Assembly (NCBI RefSeq): GCF_039909015.1
Contig: NZ_CP150919.1
Coordinates: forward strand, 286,501-350,500
Origin: Pseudomonas grandcourensis
GTDB taxonomy: Bacteria; Pseudomonadota; Gammaproteobacteria; Pseudomonadales; Pseudomonadaceae
Direction of reading: 5' to 3'
Length of the DNA: 64,000 nt
Part shown: positions 40,573 to 50,467 of the stretch, piece after piece
Numbering within the stretch: position 1 is the first letter of the stretch
How the letters are laid out: every line of letters starts with the position of its first letter
Notes under the pieces: generated by a model
The model's input: the letters and a program-made list of their open reading frames with translations, nothing else
Database searches by the model: none
Told to the model about the DNA's origin: nothing
Made by a program: the position numbers and the translations under genes

Positions 40573-41235
40573 TTAAAGCCCTGCAATCAAATCCCGATAA
40601 TCCCCGACCGCCGCAAACTCCGCCGTATCCTTCGGCCCTTTGCGGCTGTCCGGCTCGCGCACGGCCAGCAAATGGGCCACGCCAAAGTCCCGTGCGCTAC
40701 GCAGGATCGGCAAGGTGTCGTCGATGAACAGGCTGCGCGCCGGATCGAAATCGATATCGGCTTGCAGCGCATCCCAGAATTGCGGGTTTTCCTTGGGGAA
40801 GCCGTAGTCATGGGAACTGATCAAGCGTTCGAAATAGGGCGCCAGTTCGATTTTTTCCAGCTTCAACGACAGCGCATCCCGATGGGCATTGGTGATCAGC
40901 ACCACGCGCTTGCCGGCCCGTTTGATCGCCGTCAGAAAGGTGTCGGCATCCGGGCGCAGGGCGATCAGATGCGCGGTTTCCAGTTTCAGGTCGCGCACCG
41001 ACAGCTTCAGTTCGGCGCTCCAGAAGTCCAGGCAGTACCACTGCAACTGGCCGGCATGGCGCTCGAACAACGGCTGCAATTCCATCTCGGCCATGGCCCG
41101 GCTGACCCCGTGCAGTTCGGCGTAACGCTGGGGCAGGTGCTCCATCCAGAAGTGATTGTCGAAATGCAGGTCCAGCAGCGTGCCGTCCATGTCCAGCAGA
41201 ACGGTATCGATGTCGGACCAGGGTAATGAAGGCAT
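40573..41235 (-). CDS. yrfG: GMP/IMP nucleotidase YrfG, HAD family
   Basis: 220 residues. HAD motif I DTVLLDMDGTLLDLHFDNHF (DxDGT), motif II VLITNAHRD, motif III lysine in SHDYGFPKENPQF and motif IV FIDDTL. YrfG dephosphorylates GMP and IMP. Divergent from nudE, which suggests joint nucleotide house-cleaning. Confidence 0.92.
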   Translation of the reverse strand: MPSLPWSDIDTVLLDMDGTLLDLHFDNHFWMEHLPQRYAELHGVSRAMAEMELQPLFERHAGQLQWYCLDFWSAELKLSVRDLKLETAHLIALRPDADTFLTAIKRAGKRVVLITNAHRDALSLKLEKIELAPYFERLISSHDYGFPKENPQFWDALQADIDFDPARSLFIDDTLPILRSARDFGVAHLLAVREPDSRKGPKDTAEFAAVGDYRDLIAGL

Positions 41236-41323
41236 GGCAACGTCTCGGGCAGTAGAAAGATTTCTGGCGTAAATAATCGGGAAAGCCGCGTTATAGTAGC
41301 GCGTTCACGCCAAGGAGCTTTGC

Positions 41324-41890
41324 ATGCGCCAGAAACCCACCATACTCGCCCGCGAAATTGTCGCCACCAGTCGATTGTTCTGCGTGGAAGAGCTGAAGCT
41401 GCGCTTTTCCAACGGCGTGGAGCGCACGTATGAACGCCTGGTCGGCAAGGGTGCCGGGTACGGCGCGGTGATGATCGTGGCGATGCTTGATGCCGAGCAT
41501 GCGGTGCTGGTCGAGGAGTATTGCGGCGGCACGGATGCATATGAAATGTCATTGCCCAAGGGCTTGATCGAGCCGGGCGAAGATGTGCTGGCGGCGGCCG
41601 AGCGCGAGCTCAAGGAAGAGGCCGGTTTTGGCGCGCGACAACTGGAACACCTGACCGAGTTGTCGCTGTCCCCTGGCTACATGAGCCAGAAGATTCAAGT
41701 AGTGCTGGCTACCGAGCTCTACGAAGAGCGTCTGGAAGGCGACGAGCCAGAGCCGATGCGAGTGGACAAGGTCAATCTGCGTGAGCTCTCGGCGCTTGCA
41801 CAAAACCCACAATTTACCGAAGGCCGTGCCTTGGCGGCGCTGTACCTGGCCCGAGACCTTTTGACTCAGCGCGGAGCGTTCCAGCAATGA
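41324..41890 (+). CDS. nudE: ADP compounds hydrolase NudE
   Basis: 188 residues. Nudix box GLIEPGEDVLAAAERELKEE then AGFG (residues about 81-103) matches GX5EX7REUXEEXGU. NudE splits ADP-ribose, NADH and Ap3A. Overlaps cysQ by 4 nt. Confidence 0.94.
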   Translation: MRQKPTILAREIVATSRLFCVEELKLRFSNGVERTYERLVGKGAGYGAVMIVAMLDAEHAVLVEEYCGGTDAYEMSLPKGLIEPGEDVLAAAERELKEEAGFGARQLEHLTELSLSPGYMSQKIQVVLATELYEERLEGDEPEPMRVDKVNLRELSALAQNPQFTEGRALAALYLARDLLTQRGAFQQ

Positions 41891-42714
41891 ATTTCCCACA
41901 CCCGATGATGGCATCGGTGATTGAACTGGCCTTGCAGGCCGGTGATGCAATCCTGCCGTTCTGGCGCACAGGCACCACCGTCACGGCAAAGGCTGATGAT
42001 TCGCCGGTGACTGCTGCCGACCTGGCCGCTCACCATGTGATTCTTGCCGGGCTGACGGCGCTTGATCCGAGCATCCCGGTGCTCTCCGAGGAAGACGCCA
42101 ACATTCCCCAGGACGTGCGTGCCGGATGGCAGCGCTGGTGGCTGGTCGATCCGCTGGATGGCACCAAGGAATTCATCAGCGGCAGCGAAGAGTTCACCGT
42201 CAACATCGCTCTGATCGAAAACGGTCGGGTGGTGTTCGGTGTGGTGTCGATGCCGACCAACGGGCGTTTTTACGTCGGTGGTGCGGGACTCGGCGCCTGG
42301 CGTGGCGATAAAGGTGGCACGCCCGTGGCGATCAAGGTGCGTGATGCGTTAGCGCCCGGCGAGTCGTTCACCGTGGTAGCCAGTCGTCGCCATTCGAGCC
42401 CGGAGCAAGAGCGATTGCTGGCCGGGTTGAGCGCCAGCCTTGGCGAGCTGCAACTGGCCAGTATCGGCAGTTCGTTGAAATTTTGCCTGGTGGCCGAAGG
42501 GGCGGCGGATTGCTATCCGCGCCTGGCACTGACTTCCCAGTGGGACACGGCAGCAGCACAAGGTGTGCTTGAAGGCGCGGGCGGTGAGGTGCTGGAGTTG
42601 AGCGGTGAGCCATTCAGCTACCCGGCGCGGGAGTCGCTGTTGAATTCGTTCTTCCTGGCATTGCCGGCGAAGGCAGCCTGGCGGGAGAAGCTGCTGGAAT
42701 TGGCGCGGTCCTGA
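41887..42714 (+). CDS. cysQ: 3'(2'),5'-bisphosphate nucleotidase CysQ
   Basis: 275 residues of the inositol monophosphatase fold. Metal-binding motifs WWLVDPLDGTKEFISG (about residue 80) and QWDTAAAQGVLEGAGGEV. It degrades PAP produced in sulfate assimilation and so keeps the sulfur pathway moving; fits the sulfur theme of the window. Confidence 0.94.
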   Translation: MNFPHPMMASVIELALQAGDAILPFWRTGTTVTAKADDSPVTAADLAAHHVILAGLTALDPSIPVLSEEDANIPQDVRAGWQRWWLVDPLDGTKEFISGSEEFTVNIALIENGRVVFGVVSMPTNGRFYVGGAGLGAWRGDKGGTPVAIKVRDALAPGESFTVVASRRHSSPEQERLLAGLSASLGELQLASIGSSLKFCLVAEGAADCYPRLALTSQWDTAAAQGVLEGAGGEVLELSGEPFSYPARESLLNSFFLALPAKAAWREKLLELARS

Positions 42715-42729
42715 GATCACCTTAACTTT

Positions 42730-42861
42730 GTGGCGAGGGGGCTTGCCCCCGTTGGGCTGCGAAGCTGCCCCAAAAACATGCAATCTCATTGTATCTGACA
42801 CGCTGCGGACGCTGGACTTGGGAGTGCTGCGCACTCCAACGGGGGCAAGCCCCCTCGCCAC
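42730..42861. repeat. Long inverted repeat, GTGGCGAGGGGGCTTGCCCCC type (second copy)
   Basis: Arms GTGGCGAGGGGGCTTGCCCCCGTT and AACGGGGGCAAGCCCCCTCGCCAC enclose about 85 bp. Same family as 16771-16901 with a different core. Confidence 0.9.
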
Positions 42862-42883
42862 AGGTTGTACAACACCATCACAT

Positions 42884-43339
42884 TCAGCGGTGCAACACGT
42901 ACTGCCCGACAAACCTCACCGCATCCTCGTCACGGCCTTCATTGACGACCCTGGTATGCAGCGTCAACCGCGCTCGGCTGTATCGCTGGAAGGTGGTCAG
43001 GAATTTCTTCCAGATCACCGGGTCCGGCGCCTGGCAAATGGCGTTGGCATCCCCCGTCACCGGTAGCGGATAGCTGATCTGCCCTTCCTGGATCACGATG
43101 TGGCCGTCGGTAATGCCTTCTTCCTTGAGACGCAAATGCAGCCAGCCCCAACCGGCCAGGACCGCACCGCAATACAGGCTGCCGCCGAACATGGTGCTCT
43201 TGTGGTTGACGTTGGCCTCCAGCGGCAAGTGCAGGCGCAGTTGCTGGTCATGCCAATCGAGCACTTTGAGGCCCATGTCCCGGGTGAGGGGAATGTCGTG
43301 ATGGAGAACGGATTCCAGTTGTCGACTGTCGCGGCTCAT
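42884..43339 (-). CDS. YiiD C-terminal-type thioesterase
   Basis: 151 residues. Hotdog fold with VNHKSTMFGGSLYCGAVLAGWGWL (about residues 44-67), as in YiiD C-terminal domains. Putative thioesterase; substrate unknown. Confidence 0.82.
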   Translation of the reverse strand: MSRDSRQLESVLHHDIPLTRDMGLKVLDWHDQQLRLHLPLEANVNHKSTMFGGSLYCGAVLAGWGWLHLRLKEEGITDGHIVIQEGQISYPLPVTGDANAICQAPDPVIWKKFLTTFQRYSRARLTLHTRVVNEGRDEDAVRFVGQYVLHR

Positions 43340-43379
43340 TCAGGGGCCTCTGGCTTGAAGTGGATGATTGGAAGGTAGC

Positions 43380-44774
43380 TCAGTCGAGATCGTCAGGGTG
43401 GGCCGAGGCGGCACTGTCGGCGAAACTCAGACCGTGCTTGCGCAGTTTGTCGTGCAGGGTCTTGCGTGGAATGCCGAGGGCTTCGGCAACGCTACGCACC
43501 GAGCTGTGGGACCGTGCCAGTTCGGCGGCGATGAGGGTTTTTTCGAAGTTCTCCACTTGCTCGCTCAAGCCGCCGCTGACGACGTCGACCCTGTTGCCGG
43601 CGCTACCTTCCGGCGTGCTGTTGTCGAGGGCCAGCTCCAGCCCGAGGGCAAAACGTTCGGCGACATTTTGCAGCTCGCGCACGTTGCCGGGCCAGGTGTG
43701 GCGCAGCAGCAAGGCACGCTGTCCCGGCTGCAGTTCATGGGGCGGCAAGCCGTGGCGGGCACTGGCTTCATCGGCAAAATGCTGGAACAGCATCAGTGCG
43801 TCTTCGCCCCGTTCGCGCAGCGGTGGAATCCGCAGCGGCGCAACGTTCAGGCGGTAATACAGGTCAGCACGGAAACGCCCTTGATCCGCTGCCTGACGCA
43901 AGTCTTCCTTGGTGGCGGCGATGATGCGGATGTCCAGCGGGATCAGTTGATTGCCGCCCAGGCGTTCGACCACCCGTTCTTGCAGCAAGCGCAGCAATTT
44001 GACCTGCACATCCAGGCTCATGCTTTCGATTTCATCAAGGAACAGCGTGCCGCCATTGGCGAATTCGAACTTGCCGATGCGGCGTTTCTGCGCACCGGTA
44101 AAGGCACCGGGCTCGTGGCCGAACAACTCGCTTTCGACCACGGATTCGGCCAGGGCTCCGGCATTGATGGCGACGAACGGACCGTTTCGACGGCTTGATA
44201 AATCATGCAGCGCCCGGGCCACGACTTCTTTGCCAGCGCCGGTTTCGCCGAGGATCAGCACGTCGGCCCTGGTCGCCGCCAGGGCGCCGATCTGCTCGCG
44301 CAGGCGCAACATCGAAGGTGAGTGGCCAACCAGCCGCGTGCTCAGCTCGTTGCGATCGCTCAAGGCCAGCCGCAGGCTGCGGTTGTCCAGCACCAGCCGG
44401 CGCAGGGCCAATGCGCGGCGCACGCTGTCGAGCAGGGCGTCGCTGGCGAAGGGTTTTTCCAGAAAGTCATAGGCCCCGGCGCGCATGGCCTGCACCGCCA
44501 GCGGCACATCGCCGTGGCCGGTGATCAGCAGCACCGGTAGCTCAGGGTCTTGGGCGTGCAGTTCGGTCAACAGTTCGAGACCGTCCATGCCGGGCATGCG
44601 GATGTCGCTGACCACCACCCCTGGCCAGTCGCGTTCAAGTTGCGCGGCCAGGCCCTTGGCTTCGGCCAGCGGCAGGATTTTCAGGCCGGCCAGATCCAGC
44701 GTCTGGCTCAAGGCCTGGCGCAAGTGGGGATCGTCGTCGATCAACACGACCTGAATGCGGTTGTCGATGGTCAT
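43380..44774 (-). CDS. dctD: C4-dicarboxylate response regulator DctD, sigma-54 dependent
   Basis: 464 residues. The receiver has Asp57 (VVVSDIRMPGMDG). AAA+ domain: Walker A ILGETGAGKEVVARALH, the sigma-54-contacting ELFGHEPGAFTGAQ loop, and Walker B GGTLFLDEIESM. C-terminal Fis-type HTH (EALGIPRKTLHDKLRKHGLSF). Activates dicarboxylate uptake with RpoN. Overlaps dctB by 4 nt. The dctA or dctPQM target is not in this window. Confidence 0.94.
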   Translation of the reverse strand: MTIDNRIQVVLIDDDPHLRQALSQTLDLAGLKILPLAEAKGLAAQLERDWPGVVVSDIRMPGMDGLELLTELHAQDPELPVLLITGHGDVPLAVQAMRAGAYDFLEKPFASDALLDSVRRALALRRLVLDNRSLRLALSDRNELSTRLVGHSPSMLRLREQIGALAATRADVLILGETGAGKEVVARALHDLSSRRNGPFVAINAGALAESVVESELFGHEPGAFTGAQKRRIGKFEFANGGTLFLDEIESMSLDVQVKLLRLLQERVVERLGGNQLIPLDIRIIAATKEDLRQAADQGRFRADLYYRLNVAPLRIPPLRERGEDALMLFQHFADEASARHGLPPHELQPGQRALLLRHTWPGNVRELQNVAERFALGLELALDNSTPEGSAGNRVDVVSGGLSEQVENFEKTLIAAELARSHSSVRSVAEALGIPRKTLHDKLRKHGLSFADSAASAHPDDLD

Positions 44775-46579
44775 GCACTTCGGTCCTCGGACGGTTGCAG
44801 GCTCACGCCCGGTGCGCCTGCGCGCAGCTTCAGGGTAATCAGGGCGCCGCCCTCCTTGTGGTTGGCGAACGACAGTTCACCACCGAAGGCGCGCATCAGT
44901 GTTTCGCAAATCGCCAGCCCCAGGCCAAGGCCCTGGGTGCGGGTCTTGGTGGTGTAGAACGGCTCGCTGGCGCGCCCAAGGGCTTCCATGCAAAAGCCTG
45001 GGCCGTTGTCGCGAATGTACAGGTTGACGCCATCGGCGGTGGATTGGGCACTGAGCCAGAGTTTACGTGGCGGGCCTTTTTCCGTCAGGGCATCCAGGGC
45101 GTTGGCCAGCAGATTGCCGAGTACCTGGCGCAGGCGGGTTTCCCCGGCCTCGACCCACAGGGTGGCGGCGGGCAAGTCGCGGATCAGTTCGACTTCCATG
45201 CTGCGTCGACGCTTGGCCAGCAAGGCCAGGGCATCGTCCAGCGCCGGTTGCAGGGCGACGCTTTCCGGGGCATGCCGGTCGCGCCGGGCAAAGGCGCGCA
45301 GGTGGGCGATGATCGAGGCCATGCGACCGGTCAATTCGCTGATCAGCTTGAGGTTGCCGCGGGCATCGTCGGTGCGCTGGTGATCGAGCAACACTTCGGC
45401 GTTTTCCGCGTAGCTGCGAATCGCTGCCAGCGGCTGATTGAGTTCGTGGCTGATGCTCGCCGACATGGTGCCCAGTGCCGACAATTTGCCGGCCTGCACC
45501 AGATCATCCTGGGCGCGGACCAGCTCCTGCTGGGCCTGTTCGCGTTCCAGCACTTCCTGTTTCAGGCGCCGGTTCAGGCCTTCGAGATCACTGGTGCGCT
45601 CGGCGACCCGGCCTTCCAGCTCGCGACGGGCCTTGGCTTCGAAAGCGATGCGTTCGAGGTAATGGCGACGGCGCTGCATCATCAGTCCGAGCAGCAGCAT
45701 CAACACCAGCAACGCTGCGCCACCGATGGCCACCACCGTGCGCACCGGGCGGTCGATCAAGGTGCGCGGGGCGAGGATGCTGACGTCCCAGCCGGTTTCG
45801 GCGATCTGCTGGGTCTGGGTCAGCCAGGCATTGGGATTGAGCTTCAGCGGTTTTGGATCGCGGGTTGGGTAGGGCTGGATCGCCGTGATGGCTTTGCTTT
45901 CGTCCTCGCTCAACGAACGGGTCGAGCGAAATCGCCACTCCGGTCGCGAGGTGAGAATGACCACGCCGTTGTGGTCGGTCAGCAGCAGTTGCTCCGGGGT
46001 TTTGCCCCAGAGGCTTTCGGTGTGGTCGAGGTCGACCTTGACCACCAGAACGCCGACGATTTTTTCGCCATCGCGCACGCCAGCGGCGAAGAAGTAACCG
46101 CGCTTGGCGGAGGTCGTGCCCAGACCGAAAAAGCGCCCGAGCCGCCCGGCCATGGCTTCGCTGAAATATGGCCGGAAGGAAAAATTGCGCCCGACAAAAC
46201 TGTCGTGTTTGTCCCAGTTGGAGGCCGCCAGGGTCTTGCCGGTGGCGTCCATCAGATACATGACTTCGGCGCCGGTCTGGGTGGCGATGTTTTTCAGCAG
46301 GCGGTTGGCGTTGCCTTGGGTGACGCCATCGTCCGGCGCACCGAGCACTGCGCGCAAGGCCGGCAGGTCGCCGAGGATCTGCGGCAATACTTCATAGCGA
46401 TGCAGGGTACCCAGGAGGTTGGCGACGTAGAGGTCGAGGGTCTGACGATTCTGACTGGCCAGCTCGCTGCGGTAATAACGCTCGGCGAGATGCTCCAGCG
46501 GCCACAGCAACGGCGCCAGGCACAGTGCCAGCAGGGCCAGGCTGCGCCAACGGGGTCTGGGGGGGAGAGTCGGTTTCAT
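44771..46579 (-). CDS. dctB: C4-dicarboxylate sensor kinase DctB
   Basis: 602 residues from MKPTLPPRPRWRSLALLALC; an ATG at 46588 would add three residues. A membrane segment, a periplasmic ligand-binding region (about 40-270) of dCACHE type, a second membrane segment, a coiled coil, then His378 in SHELNQPLAAIRSYAENA, and a HATPase domain with VLGNLLANALDAL and TRTQGLGLGLAICETLM. Senses succinate, fumarate and malate and phosphorylates DctD. Confidence 0.94.
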   Translation of the reverse strand: MKPTLPPRPRWRSLALLALCLAPLLWPLEHLAERYYRSELASQNRQTLDLYVANLLGTLHRYEVLPQILGDLPALRAVLGAPDDGVTQGNANRLLKNIATQTGAEVMYLMDATGKTLAASNWDKHDSFVGRNFSFRPYFSEAMAGRLGRFFGLGTTSAKRGYFFAAGVRDGEKIVGVLVVKVDLDHTESLWGKTPEQLLLTDHNGVVILTSRPEWRFRSTRSLSEDESKAITAIQPYPTRDPKPLKLNPNAWLTQTQQIAETGWDVSILAPRTLIDRPVRTVVAIGGAALLVLMLLLGLMMQRRRHYLERIAFEAKARRELEGRVAERTSDLEGLNRRLKQEVLEREQAQQELVRAQDDLVQAGKLSALGTMSASISHELNQPLAAIRSYAENAEVLLDHQRTDDARGNLKLISELTGRMASIIAHLRAFARRDRHAPESVALQPALDDALALLAKRRRSMEVELIRDLPAATLWVEAGETRLRQVLGNLLANALDALTEKGPPRKLWLSAQSTADGVNLYIRDNGPGFCMEALGRASEPFYTTKTRTQGLGLGLAICETLMRAFGGELSFANHKEGGALITLKLRAGAPGVSLQPSEDRSA

Positions 46580-46694
46580 GAGCAGCATGCGCCTGTGGGT
46601 ACAGGCGCATTATGCCTAGGCTTGCAGGCGCAGTCTGCGCAGTCTGCGCACTGTGGGTCAGGTGCGTTTTTGCGGCGAAGATGGCGGCGGGTTT

Positions 46695-47240
46695 TCAGGC
46701 GAAGACTTCGGCGTCCTTGAGGAATGCAGCGGCCTGGTCCTTTGCCGACAGTTGCGGCGTGCCTTCCAGTTGCCAATCGATAGCCAGGTCCGGGTCGTCC
46801 CAGCGAATGCTGCGCTCGGCAGACGGGGTGTAGTAATCGGTGGTTTTGTAGAGAAACTCGGCAAAATCGCTCAGCACTACGAAACCGTGGGCAAAGCCCT
46901 CCGGAATCCACATCTGGCGATGGTTGTCGGCGGACAGGACCACCGCAACCGACTTGCCAAAATGTGGCGAACTGCGGCGGATGTCCACGGCAACGTCGAG
47001 CACTTCACCGGCCGTGACACGAACCAGTTTGCCTTGTGTGTTCGTCAATTGGTAATGCAAGCCACGCAACACGCTCTTTTGCGAACGGGAGTGGTTGTCC
47101 TGAACGAACTGAGTGTCCAGACCGGTGGCTTCTTCGAAAGCCCTGGCGTTGAAGCTCTCATAGAAGAAACCACGATCGTCGCCAAAGACCTTGGGTTCAA
47201 GGATCAGAACACCGGGCAGGTCGGTGGTCACTACATTCAT
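46695..47240 (-). CDS. rmlC: dTDP-4-dehydrorhamnose 3,5-epimerase (RmlC family)
   Basis: 181 residues from MNVVTTDLPGVLILEPKVFGDD with GGAGAG 6 nt before the ATG. Cupin fold, active-site region SVLRGLHYQL with the catalytic His, DVAVDIRRSSPHFGK and MWIPEGFAHGF. In the dTDP-rhamnose pathway it inverts C3 and C5 of the keto sugar. None of rmlA, B or D is adjacent, so it is an orphan copy or serves a different deoxysugar. Confidence 0.92.
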   Translation of the reverse strand: MNVVTTDLPGVLILEPKVFGDDRGFFYESFNARAFEEATGLDTQFVQDNHSRSQKSVLRGLHYQLTNTQGKLVRVTAGEVLDVAVDIRRSSPHFGKSVAVVLSADNHRQMWIPEGFAHGFVVLSDFAEFLYKTTDYYTPSAERSIRWDDPDLAIDWQLEGTPQLSAKDQAAAFLKDAEVFA

Positions 47241-47430
47241 GGTGGCTCTCCAGCAGTGTGCGTTTAATGACCGCCATTCTTGCGCAAAGCGCCGACCGGG
47301 GCGAGTGCTCAAGTAAAAATCTACCGGCCTGTTCCAGCCCCTGCAAATGACCATTACCGGTTCCGGGGGGTTGCGTATCGCCCGAACCAGTGGCGATATA
47401 GGCGCCTAATAAAATTTCAGGGGTCGTTGT

Positions 47431-50343
47431 ATGCCGCTCGCCACGTTGATTCATCGCGCCAGTTTGCCCAGCCCGCAGGTGTCTGCGGAGCAAGCGCTAG
47501 GGCTGCTGGAGGAACATTACGGGTTCAGCGGCAGGTTGCAGGCCCTTGGCAGCCAGCAAGACCTGAACTACCGCGTCGACAGCGAGCGGGGACGTTTCGT
47601 CCTGAAAATTTGCCGTGGCGACTACTCGGTACTGGAACTTCAGGCACAACATGCCGGGCTCAAGCATCTGGGCGAGCACCCCGATGTACATGTGCCGCGT
47701 GTTATCGCGGCGAAAGACGGCGCAGACCTGCTGTCGCTGGACGTGGGTGGCCAGGCGGTGCACGTTCGCCTGCTCGACTACATCGAAGGCCAGCCACTGA
47801 CGAGCCTTGGCCATTTCAACCCGACGGTGGTGTCCGGCTTCGGGCGCCTGTGCGGTGAAATGGACCTGGCCCTAGCGGATTTCGATCATCCGGGGCTGGT
47901 GCGAACCCTGCAATGGGACGCCCGCCATGCTCACACCCTAATCGCGCACTTGCTGCCGGTGATCAAGGACGAAGCCCAGCGCAAACTGATCGTCGAAGCG
48001 TCCGGGCAAGCCGAGCGGCATTTGCAGCCACTGCAGGACAAACTGCCGGTGCAGGCCATTCACATGGACATCACCGACGACAACGTGGTGTGGCAGCGCG
48101 ATGCGCAGCGCCATTGGCAGCTGCAAGGCGTGATCGATTTCGGCGACCTGGTGCGCACCTGGCGCATTACCGATCTGTCGGTGACCTGCGCCGCGCTGCT
48201 GCATCATGGCGAGGGCGATCCGTTCTGCATTTTGCCGGCAATCCAGGCCTATCACGCGGTCAACCCGTTGCAACACGAAGAACTGCTGGCGCTGTGGCCG
48301 CTGATCGTCGCCCGCGCGGCGGTGTTGGTGCTCAGCGGCGAACAGCAGGTCAGCATCGATCCGGGCAATGCCTACAGCCGCGACAACCTGGTCCATGAAT
48401 GGGAAATCTTCCGTGTGGCCACGTCGGTGCCGTTGGCGTTGATGGAAGCGGCGATTCTCACCGCCGTCGGCCAGAACCTGCCCACCATCGGCAGCGAAGG
48501 TTTCGCACCGCTGTTGCCGAGCCTGGTGGGACGTGAGTTCGCGCTGATCGACCTGGGCGTGCTCAGTCCGCATTTCGAAGCGGGGAACTGGGAGCAGGAG
48601 GGCGTCGATCAGCGCCTGCTGGATGAAGCGGCCGTGGCACATGGCCTGGCGGCCAGTCGTTACGGGCAATACCGCCTGTCCCATACCCGCCCGGACAGCG
48701 CCGCCGAACCGGACACTTGCCCGTTGCACGTCGAGTTGCGTGTGCCCCAAGGCACGGCGGTCGAAGCGCCGTTTGCCGGTGTGGTGCATCACCCATCGGC
48801 GGGCGTGCTGCAACTGGATGGCCCGCAATTGAGTGTGCGGCTTTGGGGCGTCACGCCGTCGCTGCACAGCGGCGCGGCACTGGTCAAAGGCCAGGTACTG
48901 GGTTCGGTCAGCGGGCCATTGATCGTGCAGTTGTGCCGTGGCGCGTCGATCAATGCGCCGTTGTTCTGTACGCCTTCGCGCGCGGCGGCCTGGCAAGCGT
49001 TGTGCCCATCGCCGGCAGCTCTGCTGGGGCTGGCCTGTGATGCCGAAGCCGAGCTCGACGGTCCGACCTTGCTGGCCCGGCGCGATGCCAGCTTCGCCCG
49101 CACGCAAAAACACTATTACGTTGATCCGCCGCGTATCGAACGCGGCTGGCGCAACCATTTGATCGACATGCAGGGCCGTTCCTACCTCGACATGCTTAAC
49201 AACGTCGCGGTGCTGGGCCACGGCCATCCACGCATGGCCGCCGTCGCCAGCCGCCAGTGGTCGCTGCTCAACACCAACTCGCGCTTTAACTACGCAGCCG
49301 TGGCCGAGTTCTCCGAACGCTTGCTGAAGCTGTCCCCTGACGGCATGGACCGGGTGTTCCTGGTCAACAGCGGCAGCGAGGCCAACGACCTGGCGATTCG
49401 CCTGGCATGGGCCTACAGCGGCGGCCGCGACATGCTCAGTGTGCTGGAGGCCTATCACGGCTGGACGGTGGGCGCGGATTCGGTGTCGACCTCGATCGCC
49501 GACAACCCCAAGGCCTTGAGTAGCCGCCCGGACTGGGTGCACCCGGTGACCGCGCCAAACACCTATCGCGGTGAATTCCGTGGCCCCGACAGCGCGCCGG
49601 ATTATGTGCGCAGCATCGAACACAACCTGGCGAAAATCGCCGAGCAGAAACGCCAACTGGCCGGTTTCATCTGCGAACCGGTGTACGGCAATGCCGGCGG
49701 TATCTCGCTGCCCCCAGGCTATTTGCAACAAGTCTATGCAATGGTCCGGGCCAAGGGCGGCGTGTGCATCGCCGACGAAGTGCAGGTGGGCTACGGGCGC
49801 ATGGGCGATTTCTTCTGGGGCTTCGAAGAGCAGGGCGTGGTGCCGGACATCATCACCATGGCCAAGGGCATGGGCAACGGCCAGCCACTGGGCGCGGTCA
49901 TCACCCGCCGGGAAATCGCCGAGGCGCTGGAGGCCGAGGGTTACTTCTTCTCCTCCGCTGGCGGTAGCCCGGTCAGCTGCCAGGTCGGCATGGCCGTGCT
50001 GGATGTGATGGAAGAGGAAAAGCTCTGGGAGAACGCCCAGATCGTTGGCGGGCACTTTAAGAAACGCCTCGAAGCATTGATCGATATTCATCCGTTAGTG
50101 GGCGCGGTGCACGGTTCCGGTTTCTACCTGGGCGTCGAACTGATCCGCAACCGCGAAACCCTGGAGCCGGCCACCGAAGAAACCACCGCACTGTGCGACC
50201 GCTTGCGTGAGCTGGGGATCTTCATGCAGCCGACCGGCGATTACCTGAACATCCTCAAGATCAAGCCGCCGATGGTCACTTCGCGCCAGAGCGTGGATTT
50301 CTTCGTGGACATGTTGTCGAAGGTGCTCGCGGAAGGGCTGTAA
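47431..50343 (+). CDS. Kinase-like / peptidase-like / class III aminotransferase fusion
   Basis: 970 residues in three parts. Residues 1-340 are an aminoglycoside phosphotransferase-like kinase with IHMDITDDNVVW and GVIDFGDLVRTWRITD. Residues about 390-540 include HVELRVPQGTAVEAPFAGVV, like M23/biotinyl-type domains. Residues 560-970 are a class III PLP aminotransferase with VFLVNSGSEANDLAIRL, EPVYGNAGGISLPPGY and PLP Lys812 in TMAKGMGNGQPLGAV. Related fusions are known in Pseudomonas and match eukaryotic hydroxylysine kinase and AGXT2-like phospho-lyase pairs, so kinase and lyase steps on one amino alcohol are likely (inference). Substrate unknown. Confidence 0.85.
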   Translation: MPLATLIHRASLPSPQVSAEQALGLLEEHYGFSGRLQALGSQQDLNYRVDSERGRFVLKICRGDYSVLELQAQHAGLKHLGEHPDVHVPRVIAAKDGADLLSLDVGGQAVHVRLLDYIEGQPLTSLGHFNPTVVSGFGRLCGEMDLALADFDHPGLVRTLQWDARHAHTLIAHLLPVIKDEAQRKLIVEASGQAERHLQPLQDKLPVQAIHMDITDDNVVWQRDAQRHWQLQGVIDFGDLVRTWRITDLSVTCAALLHHGEGDPFCILPAIQAYHAVNPLQHEELLALWPLIVARAAVLVLSGEQQVSIDPGNAYSRDNLVHEWEIFRVATSVPLALMEAAILTAVGQNLPTIGSEGFAPLLPSLVGREFALIDLGVLSPHFEAGNWEQEGVDQRLLDEAAVAHGLAASRYGQYRLSHTRPDSAAEPDTCPLHVELRVPQGTAVEAPFAGVVHHPSAGVLQLDGPQLSVRLWGVTPSLHSGAALVKGQVLGSVSGPLIVQLCRGASINAPLFCTPSRAAAWQALCPSPAALLGLACDAEAELDGPTLLARRDASFARTQKHYYVDPPRIERGWRNHLIDMQGRSYLDMLNNVAVLGHGHPRMAAVASRQWSLLNTNSRFNYAAVAEFSERLLKLSPDGMDRVFLVNSGSEANDLAIRLAWAYSGGRDMLSVLEAYHGWTVGADSVSTSIADNPKALSSRPDWVHPVTAPNTYRGEFRGPDSAPDYVRSIEHNLAKIAEQKRQLAGFICEPVYGNAGGISLPPGYLQQVYAMVRAKGGVCIADEVQVGYGRMGDFFWGFEEQGVVPDIITMAKGMGNGQPLGAVITRREIAEALEAEGYFFSSAGGSPVSCQVGMAVLDVMEEEKLWENAQIVGGHFKKRLEALIDIHPLVGAVHGSGFYLGVELIRNRETLEPATEETTALCDRLRELGIFMQPTGDYLNILKIKPPMVTSRQSVDFFVDMLSKVLAEGL

Positions 50344-50354
50344 ACGCATCCCCT

Positions 50355-50446
50355 TGTGGGAGCGAGCCTGCTCGCGATAGCGGTCTTTCAGTCGAAAAAA
50401 CTGTGACTGACATGGCCACATCGCGAGCAAGCTCACTCCCGCAGGG
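50355..50446. repeat. REP pair
   Basis: TTGTGGGAGCGAGCCTGCTCGCGAT and its degenerate inverse ATCGCGAGCAAGCTCACTCCCGCAG, separated by about 45 bp, downstream of the fusion gene. Confidence 0.9.
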
Positions 50447-50467
50447 GTGGTGGTTTTAGTTCGATTG

